A DNA stretch of 64,000 nt, from positions 1-64,000 of the forward strand of contig FOCD01000002.1 of assembly GCA_900110015.1 (NCBI GenBank), in the 5' to 3' direction. Positions 44,894 to 54,843 of the stretch are shown here, piece by piece (within the stretch, counting starts at the first letter, position 1; each line of letters starts with the position of its first letter). The position numbers were made by a program, and so were the translations under genes. The notes beneath the pieces are model-generated. The model saw nothing but the letters and a program-made list of their open reading frames with translations. It was not told the DNA's origin and searched no databases. The stretch comes from Terribacillus saccharophilus. GTDB taxonomy: Bacteria; Bacillota; Bacilli; Bacillales; Amphibacillaceae.

Positions 44894-44960
44894 TTACCCT
44901 TGTGTATGTATTGGGTTGGTAAGATTTATATACCCGTCTTTTGTCAAAATAATCACTTTT
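44894..44960 (-). promoter_or_regulatory. Upstream block conserved between the two sugar porter genes (copy 1)
   Basis: Reading the reverse strand: GATTAT, then an A-rich stretch, CGGGTATATAA, TACCAACCC and later AAGGGTAA. The same words in the same order occur ahead of copy 2 at 46630-46700. Likely a shared promoter or operator retained after duplication. Confidence 0.5.
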
Positions 44961-45059
44961 GTTATATTACAACTCTGTTTCAACTGAACAGTTGTACCAC
45001 AGTACTCCTGATTATCACTATTTTCATCGGCGAAAACAGCATAACAATTTCTTTCTTTA

Positions 45060-45100
45060 AACAAGAAAATCCCCTCCTGATAGCCAGGAAGGGATCGTTT
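45060..45100 (-). terminator. Terminator of sugar porter copy 2
   Basis: ATCCCTTCCTG / CAGGAGGGGAT stem (G-U containing) on the reverse strand followed by TTTTC. Confidence 0.7.
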
Positions 45101-45104
45101 TTAT

Positions 45105-46580
45105 TTACACTCTTTCACTTAATTCAGTTTTGTTTTTCAACTTTGGAACAGTTTTGCGGGTCTTCTTATCACGGAAATCTTGTTCCAATTCTTCCAGTGT
45201 GCGACCTTTCGTTTCCGGAAGGAATTTCTGGATAAAGAGAATCGCAGCAATACCAAGAACAACAAAGATAAGGAATGTGCTGGATAGACCAATCGCACTA
45301 AGCAATACTGGGAATGTCAAACTTACTGTGAAGTTTGTCATCCAATGGAAGAAGATCGCAATCCCCATCCCCATACCGCGAATACGTGACGGGAAAATTT
45401 CAGAAAGCATTAACCATGTGACAGGTGATACAGCTCCTTGCTGGAATGCAAGGAAAGTTACCGTTAGACTCAGTACTAAGTATGGAAGTGCAGCGGAACC
45501 TTCAAAGAATGTCGTTACAATAGTTAGCAATAGCAATGCCGTTGTTGTACCTATAAATCCGACCGTCAGCATTGGTCTGCGTCCTACTTTACCTAGCAGC
45601 CAGATACCAAAAATAGTAGCTGCTACCGAAATGATACCATTGGCAATGTTACCTACAAGAGCCGCGTCTCGACCGAATCCTGCGTCACTTAAAATTTCGG
45701 TACCATAGTACATGATAGAGTTTACACCAGTTATCTGCTGGATTACTCCAATCCCTAAACCTATAAGAACAATTCTTCTAATCCAAGGAATAGTCAGATC
45801 TTTGAAAGAAGCTTTGTCCAGCTTCTTCTCTTTTTCTACTGTTTTCTTAATTTGTTCCATTTCTTGCTTCGCACGATTTTTACGGCGAATCTTCATAAGA
45901 ATTTGGAAGGCAGTTTTTAGCATGCCTTGCTGTGCAAGCCAGCGCGGACTCTCCGGCATAACAAGCATTCCGAACCAAAGTATAAGAGCTGGTATTGTAG
46001 CAATAACAAGCATATAACGCCAGATATGCCCAGCATCTCCGAACATATTCCCAAGAAATGCGTTAGAAGAATAAGCAAGAAGCTGACCAGTAACAATCAT
46101 CAAATCATTCATCGTTACCATTTTTCCGCGTGACTCGGTAGGAGAAACCTCCGCCAAGTAAGCAGGAACAGTCACCGAAGCACCACCGACAGCTAGTCCA
46201 AGCAGTACGCGGAAGATAACCATTGTCTCTACATTCGGTGCAAAAGAACAACCTAAAGTTGCTAAGAAGAATAATACAGCTAAGTATAGAATTACGCGAC
46301 GTCGACCGACTTTATCTGCGAGCTTCCCGCCGGATACAGCACCGAACGCTGCCCCTAGAAGTAAGGAACTTGCTACCATTCCTTCTGTTAATGGTGTTAG
46401 ATTCAATTGGTCTTCCTGCCCCATGAAAGGCAGTGCCCCATTGATTACACCTGTATCATAACCGAATAATAATCCACCGAAGGTAGAAATAATAGCTATT
46501 AATCTTAATCTTCGCTTCGAACTTCGACCATCGTCCTCTGTATGAGGGACATGCCCTTGTCCATTCGCTTGTTTGTCCAT
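45105..46580 (-). CDS. Sugar porter family MFS transporter (copy 2)
   Basis: A 491-residue transporter collinear with copy 1 without visible gaps; all sugar-porter signatures are the same ([42 protein letters not shown]). Differences concentrate in the N-terminal 30 residues, cytoplasmic loops and the C-terminal tail. GGAGGAGAGAG precedes ATG 46580. Each copy has its own terminator and upstream block, so they can be regulated separately. Confidence 0.93.
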   Translation of the reverse strand: MDKQANGQGHVPHTEDDGRSSKRRLRLIAIISTFGGLLFGYDTGVINGALPFMGQEDQLNLTPLTEGMVASSLLLGAAFGAVSGGKLADKVGRRRVILYLAVLFFLATLGCSFAPNVETMVIFRVLLGLAVGGASVTVPAYLAEVSPTESRGKMVTMNDLMIVTGQLLAYSSNAFLGNMFGDAGHIWRYMLVIATIPALILWFGMLVMPESPRWLAQQGMLKTAFQILMKIRRKNRAKQEMEQIKKTVEKEKKLDKASFKDLTIPWIRRIVLIGLGIGVIQQITGVNSIMYYGTEILSDAGFGRDAALVGNIANGIISVAATIFGIWLLGKVGRRPMLTVGFIGTTTALLLLTIVTTFFEGSAALPYLVLSLTVTFLAFQQGAVSPVTWLMLSEIFPSRIRGMGMGIAIFFHWMTNFTVSLTFPVLLSAIGLSSTFLIFVVLGIAAILFIQKFLPETKGRTLEELEQDFRDKKTRKTVPKLKNKTELSERV

Positions 46581-46629
46581 CGTTCTCTCTCCTCCATTTT
46601 ATGCATGTTGACTATTGTACAAACAATGC

Positions 46630-46700
46630 TGTTACCCTTAATTTTATGTAGGGGTTGGTAGGAGTTATATACCCGCATTTTATTAATATAATCATATTTG
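46630..46700 (-). promoter_or_regulatory. Upstream block conserved between the two sugar porter genes (copy 2)
   Basis: Reverse-strand words GATTAT, GCGGGTATATAA, CTACCAACCCC and AAGGGTAA recur here as upstream of copy 1, while the bases between them differ. Confidence 0.5.
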
Positions 46701-46757
46701 TTTTATTGGATTTTATTTTTCCGCTTAACAATGGCACTACGGAGCGTTTTTACTATG

Positions 46758-47225
46758 TTATAGCTTTTTGGTCATAATAGCTGTTTCTACTTGTTTCCCA
46801 TCAGATTTTATGACCGTTCTCTTCTCACTAATATAAAATCCGTTATTTTTGTATAATGCAATATTTTTAGCAACTGACAGTCTTACTTGACACTGAAGCA
46901 CACCAAAATTGTGAGTTAGTGCATAATCCTCCAGTGCCTGAAGCAGCTGCCCTGCTATTCCTCTTCCTCTTTCTTCTGGGCATACAGACAAACGGAAGAA
47001 ATATAAAGCCGCCTCCTGTTCCTTAAAGCGTACAGTTCCTACCGCCTTACCATTTTTCCAGTATACGAAAGCTATTTCTTCTTCCTTTACCAAGCTAGTT
47101 CTGATCAACTCCATTTTTTCATCCAAAGCACTGGAAGGAACCGACGTATTCTTATACTCTTCAAATGCAGCGAGCATAACGCGATGGATTTCTGATGCAT
47201 CTGCAGGTGTAGCAAGTGTGATCAT
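46758..47225 (-). CDS. GNAT family N-acetyltransferase
   Basis: A 155-residue acetyltransferase with the acetyl-CoA motif CPEERGRGIAGQLL (about residues 88-101) and a C-terminal ALYKNNGFY. The acceptor is unknown. ATG 47225 follows AGGAGGAG at good spacing; an upstream in-frame extension of 90 codons is AT-rich and not family-like. Confidence 0.88.
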   Translation of the reverse strand: MITLATPADASEIHRVMLAAFEEYKNTSVPSSALDEKMELIRTSLVKEEEIAFVYWKNGKAVGTVRFKEQEAALYFFRLSVCPEERGRGIAGQLLQALEDYALTHNFGVLQCQVRLSVAKNIALYKNNGFYISEKRTVIKSDGKQVETAIMTKKL

Positions 47226-47405
47226 ATTACTCCTCCTGTAAAGATATTTTTTTATTAGTATAAACAATAGTATTTTGCTGTGGTATCTAGTATGTGAAAT
47301 TTCTGATAGACGATCTCGGCAAGTACTCAAATTAAGTTTATTTCCCATACAAGCATTCTGCGTTTTTATGATACGATTTCTATATAAAAAGGAGGCAATA
47401 ACAAT

Positions 47406-47789
47406 ATGAAAATCATTGTTACTAGTATCTTCGTACAAGATCAAGAGAAGGCTTTGGAGTTTTATACAAAAACACTGGGCTTTGTAAAAAAGCATGACGT
47501 TCCTGCTGGGGAATATAGATGGATAACTCTTGTTTCTCCAGATGACCAGGCTGGTACCGAGCTTTTACTCGAACCGAATGCCAACCCAACCGCGAGAGAG
47601 TATCAAGAGAAGTTATTTACCGAAAACATTCCTGCAACTATGTTTGGCGTTGCAGATGTTCGTGAAGAATACAGTCGATTAATAAACCAGGGAGTGCGCT
47701 TCACTACAGAGCCGACAGAAATGGACCAAGTCACATTGGCTGTCTTCGATGATACATGCGGCAACCTTATTCAGATTGTGCAGAACTAA
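47406..47789 (+). CDS. VOC family protein (glyoxalase/bleomycin-resistance fold)
   Basis: A 127-residue vicinal-oxygen-chelate protein: two beta-alpha-beta-beta-beta modules, starting VTSIFVQDQEKALEFYTKTLGF and ending FDDTCGNLIQIVQN. Close relatives are annotated as extradiol dioxygenase- or glyoxalase-like; substrate unknown. AAAAGGAGG precedes ATG 47406. Monocistronic. Confidence 0.9.
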   Translation: MKIIVTSIFVQDQEKALEFYTKTLGFVKKHDVPAGEYRWITLVSPDDQAGTELLLEPNANPTAREYQEKLFTENIPATMFGVADVREEYSRLINQGVRFTTEPTEMDQVTLAVFDDTCGNLIQIVQN

Positions 47790-47904
47790 CTTAATTTCCC
47801 TATTATTGAATGACGTCGACATAAATAAAGATTACTAATACTTTGTATAAAAATACGACCTTCTTAACGAAAAATAATCCGTTAAAAAAGTCGTTAATCT
47901 CAAT

Positions 47905-47936
47905 TTAGAACAGTCCAGCTTGGGCTGTTTTTTATT
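47905..47936 (+). terminator. VOC gene terminator
   Basis: AACAGTCC / GGGCTGTT stem followed by T6. A second dyad at 47855-47896 may serve the convergent yutM gene. Confidence 0.75.
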
Positions 47937-47962
47937 CGTTTTAAGATTGTAATCTGTAATTA

Positions 47963-48322
47963 TCAGCAATTCTCAGGCGTTCCGGCATTCGTCGCTGTCT
48001 TAAATGACGAACCGCACCCGCAGCTGACGATAGCGTTCGGATTTTCGATTGTAAACCCTCCGCCCATCATATTTTGTTTGAAATCGATAGTAGTTCCTTG
48101 GATAACCGGAATATCCATAGAACGGATGATGACCGGAATATCGTTGACCTCTTCGAATGTATCTAACTCTTCATTCTTTTCATATTCAAAGCCAAGGCTG
48201 TAGGAAAGGCCGCTGCAGCCGCCGCCTTTTACGCCAAAGCGCAGCAGGACTGTTTCTGCTTCTTCTTCCTTCATCATTTCCTTGATCTGAAGGCTGGCAG
48301 TGTCAGTAATATTCAATACCAT
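47963..48322 (-). CDS. yutM: HesB/IscA-type iron-sulfur assembly protein (YutM)
   Basis: A 119-residue A-type Fe-S carrier. The three family cysteines are in GGCSGLSY (about residue 35) and SCGCGSSF (about 100). Such proteins receive clusters from the SUF scaffold and pass them to targets. The neighbourhood with yuzB, yuzD and yutI matches B. subtilis. Last gene of the minus-strand group after dapF. Confidence 0.93.
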   Translation of the reverse strand: MVLNITDTASLQIKEMMKEEEAETVLLRFGVKGGGCSGLSYSLGFEYEKNEELDTFEEVNDIPVIIRSMDIPVIQGTTIDFKQNMMGGGFTIENPNAIVSCGCGSSFKTATNAGTPENC

Positions 48323-48380
48323 TTTATGTTACCTCCCCATTTTAATCTTACTTTCAGTATACGCTCCTATTCACCGATGC

Positions 48381-49244
48381 TCAAGCACTGTGCTCCCAAT
48401 GGAAGATCCCGGTTACTGTCTTTTCCGCTGCACCGCGCATCCAGACAGAACCATCTTTTTCCCATCGGATGAACAGATCACCGCCGCTAAGATGCACGGT
48501 CACTTCTTCTCCGTATGGTGCTTTGTCATTTTGTATAGCTGCAACGACTGCCGCACAAGCGCCAGTACCACATGCCTGTGTAACACCAGAGCCGCGTTCC
48601 CATACACGGAAATGCATTTCTTTATTGGAGACCATTTCGATGAACTCGACATTAACTCCTTCTGGGAATCGAGGATCATTCGTAATAACGGGACCTTGTG
48701 TATAAAGCGGTGCATCATCAATATTATCAACAAAGAATACTGCGTGAGGATTTCCCATGCTTACTGCTGTAACATGAAGCTGTTCTTTTCCTGCTTCAAA
48801 AACTTCATCGACGACTTCCTGTCCAGCCTCACCGAGCATTGGAATCAGTTCACGCTGTAAAATCGGCGCTCCCATATCAACTGTCACTTCATGTACATGC
48901 TCTTTTGTTCCATGCACTTTCGCTTCTACTTGGCCTGCCTTCGTTTGAATGGTGAATGTATCACTATTCACCAAATCATTTTCAAAAACATATTTGGCAA
49001 CACAGCGCAGACCGTTTCCGCAATTCATCGCTTCGGAACCGTCCAGGTTGAAAATGCGCATGCCTACATCACAAGTTTTGCTTGGGTGAATAAGTATCAA
49101 ACCGTCAGAGCCGATTCCAGTATCTCTGTCTGCGACAGCTACTGCAAGCGGCGCGAGCATTTCCTCCTCCAACTGGAATTGGAACAAATCCACGAAAATA
49201 TAGCTGTTTTTTAAGCCATGCAGTTTTACAAACGGTATGTCCAT
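48381..49244 (-). CDS. dapF: Diaminopimelate epimerase
   Basis: Converts LL- to meso-diaminopimelate for lysine and peptidoglycan. The 287-residue product has the two catalytic cysteines in AMNCGNGLRC (about residue 82) and TQACGTGACA (about 228). ATG 49244 (MDIPFVKLHGL) follows GAGGAG; a longer in-frame version starts inside the yuzB terminator. Confidence 0.97.
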   Translation of the reverse strand: MDIPFVKLHGLKNSYIFVDLFQFQLEEEMLAPLAVAVADRDTGIGSDGLILIHPSKTCDVGMRIFNLDGSEAMNCGNGLRCVAKYVFENDLVNSDTFTIQTKAGQVEAKVHGTKEHVHEVTVDMGAPILQRELIPMLGEAGQEVVDEVFEAGKEQLHVTAVSMGNPHAVFFVDNIDDAPLYTQGPVITNDPRFPEGVNVEFIEMVSNKEMHFRVWERGSGVTQACGTGACAAVVAAIQNDKAPYGEEVTVHLSGGDLFIRWEKDGSVWMRGAAEKTVTGIFHWEHSA

Positions 49245-49263
49245 TGTCTCTTCTCCTCTACTA

Positions 49264-49302
49264 TAAAAAAAGCCGAGGCCTGCGAAATGCAGACGCACGG
49301 CC
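49264..49302 (-). terminator. yuzB terminator
   Basis: GCCG-GCGTCTGC / GCAGGC-CGGC imperfect stem on the reverse strand with T7, between yuzB and dapF. Confidence 0.82.
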
Positions 49303-49304
49303 AA

Positions 49305-49541
49305 TTAAAATAACGGATTTTCTTCGATGAACTTGTAAACATTTTCGACAAGCTCATCAGGTGTCTCAGCTGTCACCGGTTCGCCGTTTACAAGAGCGAA
49401 CATGTGCTGGGCACAAATGCCGCAAAAGCTTGTACAGCCGTATTCTATCACATCAAGACCTGGGTCGCTGTCCAGCTTTTCAAAAGCCGCCTGCGAGCCG
49501 GAGGCCAGATTGTTTACACAAAACTCAATGATCGGATTCAT
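49305..49541 (-). CDS. yuzB: YuzB family protein (DUF1450), cysteine-rich
   Basis: A 78-residue protein with cysteines at residues 8, 36, 40 and 43 ([16 protein letters not shown]). The Cys-x3-Cys with following NGEPV and PDELVENV resembles the C-terminal half of thioredoxin-like [2Fe-2S] ferredoxins, so metal or cluster binding is possible. Function unknown. The start at 49541 is used because the upstream in-frame extension is not conserved. Confidence 0.88.
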   Translation of the reverse strand: MNPIIEFCVNNLASGSQAAFEKLDSDPGLDVIEYGCTSFCGICAQHMFALVNGEPVTAETPDELVENVYKFIEENPLF

Positions 49542-49613
49542 CCCGCTCACTCCTATTCTAGGATGTAACACTATCAAGTGATAATCCTACCATAAGGCGG
49601 GATATCAGCACAA

Positions 49614-49925
49614 CTAGGTTGCGCTGACTGTCTCGACAGCTTTTGTAACTGCCTTAAGGGAAATTATTCCTTCCCCTGCTATCTCACCGTTAACGAGTAC
49701 AACAGGATAGAACAGATCTTCTTCTATCACTTTCGCTGAGAACTGTTTATGCTTTTCTACTTCAGGCGGTTCATTAATGTCGATGTACTCGAATTGAAAC
49801 TGCTTGTTTTCGAACTTCCTTGCCAATGCAGCCTGCAGCCATTCATACGTGTCTTTAGGACTTGGTGCATTCACACAGCTTGCACAGATTATATCAGCTC
49901 CATAAACGGTAATATTAGTGGTCAT
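49614..49925 (-). CDS. yuzD: YuzD family protein (DUF1462), CxxC thioredoxin-like
   Basis: A 103-residue protein with a thioredoxin-like start: ITVYGADIICASC, giving a CxxC pair at Cys14 and Cys17. The fold continues with YIDINEPPE and YPVVLVNGE (cis-Pro position). Likely redox-active or cluster-associated. It is divergent from yutI, the NifU-type protein, with which it may cooperate; this is inference. Confidence 0.88.
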   Translation of the reverse strand: MTTNITVYGADIICASCVNAPSPKDTYEWLQAALARKFENKQFQFEYIDINEPPEVEKHKQFSAKVIEEDLFYPVVLVNGEIAGEGIISLKAVTKAVETVSAT

Positions 49926-50082
49926 TCTGCTCCATCCTCTCGTATGCTGTTAGCTTCAGTTTACCGTAACAAGCACAATGTTGGAATTTATTTTTTAATT
50001 GATAGAATTTCTCAGTTAGCCAGCGTGGATTTTTTCCCGGAAAGGATTTATAATGAATATATAATCGTAAGGGGGATAATGG

Positions 50083-50307
50083 ATGATGGAAAACCAAGTA
50101 CAAGAAGTTTTGAATAAATTGCGTCCATTCTTGCTGCGTGATGGCGGCGACGTCGAGCTAGTCGATGTTGATGAAGGTATCGTACGTCTGCGTCTTATGG
50201 GAGCATGCGGTAACTGCCCAAGCTCTACGATCACATTGAAAGCCGGAATCGAACGTGCCTTAATGGCAGAAGTTCCTGGAGTGCGTGAGATCGAGCAAGT
50301 ATTCTAA
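50083..50307 (+). CDS. yutI: NifU C-terminal domain Fe-S carrier (YutI/Nfu)
   Basis: A 74-residue Nfu-type protein. [17 protein letters not shown] is the conserved start and [15 protein letters not shown] contains the CxxC that holds a [4Fe-4S] cluster between two subunits. GGGGG before ATG 50083 serves as RBS. Confidence 0.93.
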   Translation: MMENQVQEVLNKLRPFLLRDGGDVELVDVDEGIVRLRLMGACGNCPSSTITLKAGIERALMAEVPGVREIEQVF

Positions 50308-50316
50308 TATAATGAT

Positions 50317-50356
50317 AGAACCACGGAAAAGTGAAAACTTTTTCGTGGTTCTTTAT
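50317..50356 (+). terminator. yutI terminator
   Basis: AGAACCACGGAAAA / TTTTTCGTGGTTCT stem followed by TTATTT. Confidence 0.85.
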
Positions 50357-50377
50357 TTACGCAAGATAGTTCTTGAA

Positions 50378-50417
50378 TTAAAAACCCACAGAAATCAACT
50401 GGTTTCTGTGGGTTTTA
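50378..50417 (-). terminator. thrB terminator
   Basis: AAAACCCACAGAAA / TTTCTGTGGGTTTT perfect stem, overlapping the end of thrB. Confidence 0.85.
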
Positions 50418-51320
50418 TTATGCTTCGACAGCTAGCTCTTCTGCGCAACTCCCTTTTGCAGCACAAGAAAGTAAAAGCCATTCAAAGTCAGGGTACATTT
50501 TCTGATAGTATGCGTGGACAGCATCTGCTCGGGTTTCATCGATTAAAGCTATCATAGTGGGGCCAGCTCCGCTTAAGTAGACGCCGTATGCTGCTTTCTG
50601 GAGAGAAGCAGCAACCTCCTCATAATGAGGAATCATTGACTGCCGGTAAGGCTGATGAAAAAGATCCTTCGTCATCATTTCTCCCAGCAGCTTCCAATTT
50701 TGATGCAGCAGAGCAGCAACGGCTACATTTGCAATGCCGCTTGCCTTTACAGCATCTTTATACAGGAGCTGATCGGGAAGTACAGCTCTGGCATCTGATG
50801 TTGCAAGCTTGAATGATGGAATAACTGCTAGAAAGCGCACATCTTTAATTGGTGTCTGTATATAATGAACTTTGTCATCATAATAGCCAATCACACATCC
50901 CCCTAAAATGGATGGTGCTGCGTTATCAGGATGTCCTTCCAAGCTAACAGCGATATCTAGCTTTTCTTCATCACTCAACTGAAGCGCCAAAAGACAATCA
51001 GCCAGTTCAATACCGGCGACAAGAGCAGTAGCACTGCTGCCAAGTCCTCTAGCTAAAGGAATATCACTATTCATGCGTACCGTACATGCTGGCAGATCAC
51101 TAAATCCATAGCGATCTGCTACATAAAGGGCTGTTTCATAGATCATATTATCTTTGCCAGCCGGTAGACCTTGAACGGCATCTGACATCGGAATGAATTC
51201 CCACTCAGGCCCAGCTTGGACTTCCAACTCCAAATAAAGATCCAAAGCGATACCAACTGAATCGAAGCCAGGTCCGATATTAGCAGTGCTTGCGGGTACG
51301 CTTATTTGCCAGCGTTTCAT
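50418..51320 (-). CDS. thrB: Homoserine kinase
   Basis: Phosphorylates homoserine. A GHMP kinase of 300 residues: VPASTANIGPGFDSVG at the N-terminus, the phosphate loop LARGLGSSATALVAG (about residues 88-102) and GAGPTMIAL near 250. It begins directly after the thrC stop with no gap, third gene of hom-thrC-thrB. Confidence 0.96.
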   Translation of the reverse strand: MKRWQISVPASTANIGPGFDSVGIALDLYLELEVQAGPEWEFIPMSDAVQGLPAGKDNMIYETALYVADRYGFSDLPACTVRMNSDIPLARGLGSSATALVAGIELADCLLALQLSDEEKLDIAVSLEGHPDNAAPSILGGCVIGYYDDKVHYIQTPIKDVRFLAVIPSFKLATSDARAVLPDQLLYKDAVKASGIANVAVAALLHQNWKLLGEMMTKDLFHQPYRQSMIPHYEEVAASLQKAAYGVYLSGAGPTMIALIDETRADAVHAYYQKMYPDFEWLLLSCAAKGSCAEELAVEA

Positions 51321-52376
51321 TTACATCCGCTCCCTGATGGCGTCTGCAATTACCTGTTCTTCATTCGGTAGGACAACAGGCTTGATTGTACTGTAATCGA
51401 TCGCTGTGTTCGGATCCTTCAATCCGTTTCCAGTCAGTACACTCACAACTGTTGATCCTTTAGGTACTTCCCCTTGCTCTAATGCTTTTAGCAAACCAGC
51501 AAATGAAGCACAAGATCCTGGTTCAGCGAAAATACCTTCCTCACGAGCGATTTTCTGATAAGCAGCGATTATCTGCTCATCTGTCACTTCGTCAATTGTT
51601 CCGCCTGATTCATCCCTTGCAGCAGTAGCTTTCTGCCAGCTTGCAGGATTTCCAATACGTATAGCAGTACCGACGGTTTCAGGATTTTCGAATACCCGGT
51701 CATGCACGATCGGAGCAGCTCCGCTTGCTTGGTAGCCTTTTAAAACTGGAAGACTGTAGCCTTTTTCTACCTCATATTCCTTGAAGCCTTTCCAATAGGC
51801 ACTGATATTACCTGCATTGCCGACCGGAATGAACAGATAATCCGGTGCTTGTCCTAATTGTTCGCACAGCTCGAAGGCTGCCGTTTTCTGCCCTTCGAGA
51901 CGATATGGGTTGACGGAATTAACTAGCGCCACCGGCTCCGTTTCACTTAAGTTTCGCACCACACGCAATGCGTCGTCGAAGTTGCCCTCTATTGAGAAGA
52001 TTTCCGCTCCGTACATGACAGCTTGCGCAAGCTTCCCTTGTGCAATTTTACCTTCAGGAATAACAACGAAGCAGCGCATACCAGCGCGGGCTGCATACGC
52101 AGCTGCTGAAGCAGATGTATTGCCTGTTGATGCGCAAATGACTGCCTTAGCCCCTGCTTCTTTTGCCTTGGCAATTGCCATAACCATACCGCGGTCCTTG
52201 AAGCTTCCCGTCGGGTTTGCTCCTTCGATTTTGGCGTATGCCTCGATACCGTAAGCTGCTGACAGCTTTTCAAGTTTTACTAAAGGTGTATTTCCTTCTC
52301 CCAGACTCACGGCAGGTGTTTCCTCTGAAAGCGGCAAATATTCTTTGTATGCTTCTAAAAGTCCTTTCCATCCCAT
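51321..52376 (-). CDS. thrC: Threonine synthase
   Basis: PLP enzyme making threonine from O-phosphohomoserine. The 351-residue product has the PLP lysine in TGSFKDRGM (about residue 58) and SAYWKGFKE further on. I chose ATG 52376 because GGAGAGG spacing fits; a TTG 3 codons upstream overlaps the hom stop and is possible. Length agrees with B. subtilis ThrC. Confidence 0.96.
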   Translation of the reverse strand: MGWKGLLEAYKEYLPLSEETPAVSLGEGNTPLVKLEKLSAAYGIEAYAKIEGANPTGSFKDRGMVMAIAKAKEAGAKAVICASTGNTSASAAAYAARAGMRCFVVIPEGKIAQGKLAQAVMYGAEIFSIEGNFDDALRVVRNLSETEPVALVNSVNPYRLEGQKTAAFELCEQLGQAPDYLFIPVGNAGNISAYWKGFKEYEVEKGYSLPVLKGYQASGAAPIVHDRVFENPETVGTAIRIGNPASWQKATAARDESGGTIDEVTDEQIIAAYQKIAREEGIFAEPGSCASFAGLLKALEQGEVPKGSTVVSVLTGNGLKDPNTAIDYSTIKPVVLPNEEQVIADAIRERM

Positions 52377-52381
52377 ACTAC

Positions 52382-53677
52382 TCAATCCTCTCCGTCTACA
52401 CGATAGCAGCTGATTACACGTTTCACGACGCTCAATTGCTCGAGCTGCTGTATGCTGTTTTCGATTTGCTGCTTGCTGTGTTTATGTGTCACCATGACGA
52501 CTTCTGCTGTTTTCGATTTGCTATGAGGCAGCTGGAGGATTTTTGCAAACGAGACATTCTGACCCGCGAACACATTTGTGACGGCGTGAAATGCACCTGT
52601 CTGATCCTCTGCTTCAACACGAATGAAATATTTGGCGTGCTTTTCGGTATTATCTTTTAAGGCAGTTTTATATTGCGGCTGCACATAAGCCTTACCGCTG
52701 ACACCTAAGCGGATATTCTTGATGACTTCCATCAGATCCGAAACGACGGCTGTCGCTGTCGGCAGACCGCCAGCTCCCGGACCATAAAACATTGTCTCCC
52801 CTACTGCGTGTCCATACACATAAACAGCATTAAACTCATTTTTCACCTGCGCCAAAGGATGTGCTTCCGGCAGTAAAGTAGGCTCAACGCTCACTTCAAC
52901 TTTCCCTTCATCAATTGCAGCGATACCAATCAGCTTCACAATATAGCCTAGCTTTCCGGCAAACTCGATATCTTCCTGAGAAACAGAAGTGATACCAGCA
53001 ACTTGGACATCGCTATATGCCACAGGCATCTTGAAAGCTAAATTTGCCAGCAATGTCATCTTACGGGCAGCATCCAAGCCTTCCACATCCGAAGTTGGAT
53101 CAGCTTCTGCAAATCCAAGTTCCTGCGCTTCCTTTAGTACTGTTTCAAAGGATAGGTTTTCATCTGTCATTTTCGTAAGGATGAAATTCGTCGTTCCATT
53201 GACGATCCCCATCACTTTTTCAATCTTATCTGAAGCAAGGCCATCACTGAGTGAACGAAGAATCGGTATGCCGCCGGCCACACTAGCCTCGTAATAGATA
53301 TCCGTATCATATTCCTGAGAAAGTGCAAACAGCTTTTCACCTTGCTCTGCCATCAAGTCCTTATTGGCAGTCACGATATGTTTGCGATTGCGGATACTGC
53401 GTTCCAGCAACTGATACGTGTCTTCCATACCGCCCATTACCTCGACAACAATATCAATTTCAGGGTTATCTGTTATATCAGCAGCCTCCGTCGTAAGGAT
53501 AGAAGCATCTTTGATATATTCTCGTTTCTTCTCCTTATTTTTGACGAGCACTTTCGCTACTTCTACTTCACAGCCAAGCTTATAACGGATCTGCTCCTGG
53601 TGATCCTGTAAAATCTGAACCACACCGCTTCCGACTGTACCAAGGCCGCATAAGCCGATTTGTACCTTTTGTTTCAT
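52382..53677 (-). CDS. hom: Homoserine dehydrogenase
   Basis: Reduces aspartate semialdehyde to homoserine. The 431-residue product has the NAD(P) motif [12 protein letters not shown] (residues 8-19), the catalytic domain with [10 protein letters not shown] (about 170), and a C-terminal ACT domain (about 350-431) that usually mediates threonine feedback. ATG 53677 follows AGGAGG; the upstream in-frame start precedes that site. First gene of the threonine operon. Confidence 0.96.
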   Translation of the reverse strand: MKQKVQIGLCGLGTVGSGVVQILQDHQEQIRYKLGCEVEVAKVLVKNKEKKREYIKDASILTTEAADITDNPEIDIVVEVMGGMEDTYQLLERSIRNRKHIVTANKDLMAEQGEKLFALSQEYDTDIYYEASVAGGIPILRSLSDGLASDKIEKVMGIVNGTTNFILTKMTDENLSFETVLKEAQELGFAEADPTSDVEGLDAARKMTLLANLAFKMPVAYSDVQVAGITSVSQEDIEFAGKLGYIVKLIGIAAIDEGKVEVSVEPTLLPEAHPLAQVKNEFNAVYVYGHAVGETMFYGPGAGGLPTATAVVSDLMEVIKNIRLGVSGKAYVQPQYKTALKDNTEKHAKYFIRVEAEDQTGAFHAVTNVFAGQNVSFAKILQLPHSKSKTAEVVMVTHKHSKQQIENSIQQLEQLSVVKRVISCYRVDGED

Positions 53678-53765
53678 CTCATCCAGCCTCCTGTCCACCT
53701 CAAATAAACAAATGTTTTTATATAAAGGACATTATAACTCTATCAATCTACTATCGCAACCAACT

Positions 53766-54716
53766 TTACAAATAATTTTCCAACATAGGTATCTCAAGAG
53801 AGCGAGTATCGACCTGCATCTGTTCGAATAATCCGGCTAGACGCTGCTCATACTTGCTTTGCTGCATGATAAGTGTTTCATACGCTTTTCCAGTCAGACC
53901 TTTCTCGATTTGATCGAAAAGATGAAGTGGCATGATCAGCCTGGCATACAGCAGCCTCATTCCAAACACAGATAGCGGCCGCTGCTGCATATAAGATTGC
54001 AGAAATTCACCCGTTCCCTTCTCTTCCTCTTTACAAAAAGCAGTCCTCATATATTCGGCCAAGTCACGAGCTGGATGGTCATAAATAATGCTGTGAGGCA
54101 GCACATATGTATCTGCCAGTTCAGATTGATATTTCATGAATACTGTGGTCGGCTGATCATAGTCTGTGAAGCGGAACTCATTGCTTGTTTCATTCAAGTA
54201 TTGAATGGCAAGCTCCGTCCTGCCGATTACATAGTAAAAGGTGTCCAGAAATACTCGTTCTTCATGAACAAGTGGCCGTTTTTGATAGATATCCGAATAA
54301 AGCCTTTCTGCCTGCGACAGACGCGCAGTCCATAGATCACTCCATTTTCCGTAGCTGGATAGTGTATCTGGTGCAAACGGACAGCCGGCACCTAGCTGAT
54401 GGAAGGCAGCCAACTCTGCACCATGCGCATCAAGGCTCCTTGAATAAGGCGGCGGCATTTCTACCACGAGATAAGCTGTATTTTCATAAACCGTCAATAT
54501 CTGTCCATCTGTTGTCAGCATCGGCTGAGCTAGACGCGGAAAGCCTGCTTCCTGCATATAAACGGTGATAGCAGCCAGTTCATAATAACTGTCTTGATCC
54601 GTCCTTGCTGGTATAATGACATATAGCCGATCTGTTGTCTGATAAGCGTGATAATTCCGGTAAGAAACCGGCTTCCCGGTGAACCCTGGTATATATTGCT
54701 GCATCAACTGCAACAC
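53766..54716 (-). CDS. yutH: Spore coat-associated protein YutH (kinase-like fold)
   Basis: A 316-residue member of the YutH/CotS group, spore coat proteins with a degenerate kinase-like fold. No intact kinase HxD catalytic loop is visible, and DGQILTVYENTAYLVVEMPP resembles the lobe hinge. I chose GTG at 54716, seven bases after a perfect AGGAGGTG; ATG 54704 is an alternative and the longer in-frame version crosses the promoter. Synteny with yutG and yutF supports the symbol. Confidence 0.82.
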   Translation of the reverse strand: MLQLMQQYIPGFTGKPVSYRNYHAYQTTDRLYVIIPARTDQDSYYELAAITVYMQEAGFPRLAQPMLTTDGQILTVYENTAYLVVEMPPPYSRSLDAHGAELAAFHQLGAGCPFAPDTLSSYGKWSDLWTARLSQAERLYSDIYQKRPLVHEERVFLDTFYYVIGRTELAIQYLNETSNEFRFTDYDQPTTVFMKYQSELADTYVLPHSIIYDHPARDLAEYMRTAFCKEEEKGTGEFLQSYMQQRPLSVFGMRLLYARLIMPLHLFDQIEKGLTGKAYETLIMQQSKYEQRLAGLFEQMQVDTRSLEIPMLENYL

Positions 54717-54843
54717 GAGCAAACACCTCCTGATACATTTTATGAAGCATCGGTAAAAAACATGTTCCAGAGCTGACGGTTGGCGCATAGGTTAGAAGGG
54801 TATACTGCTAACAGAATTATACATAGAAAGGCGAAGTGATTTT

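Noticed and set aside
44894-44960. Sigma-B promoter before the sugar porter genes (GGGTAT as -10)
   Set aside because: No GTTTAA-like -35 at 12-15 nt upstream in either copy.
45130-45708. Open frame of 192 codons opposite sugar porter copy 2 (a shorter counterpart exists opposite copy 1)
   Set aside because: Shared only because the porters are duplicates; composition is that of an antisense frame.
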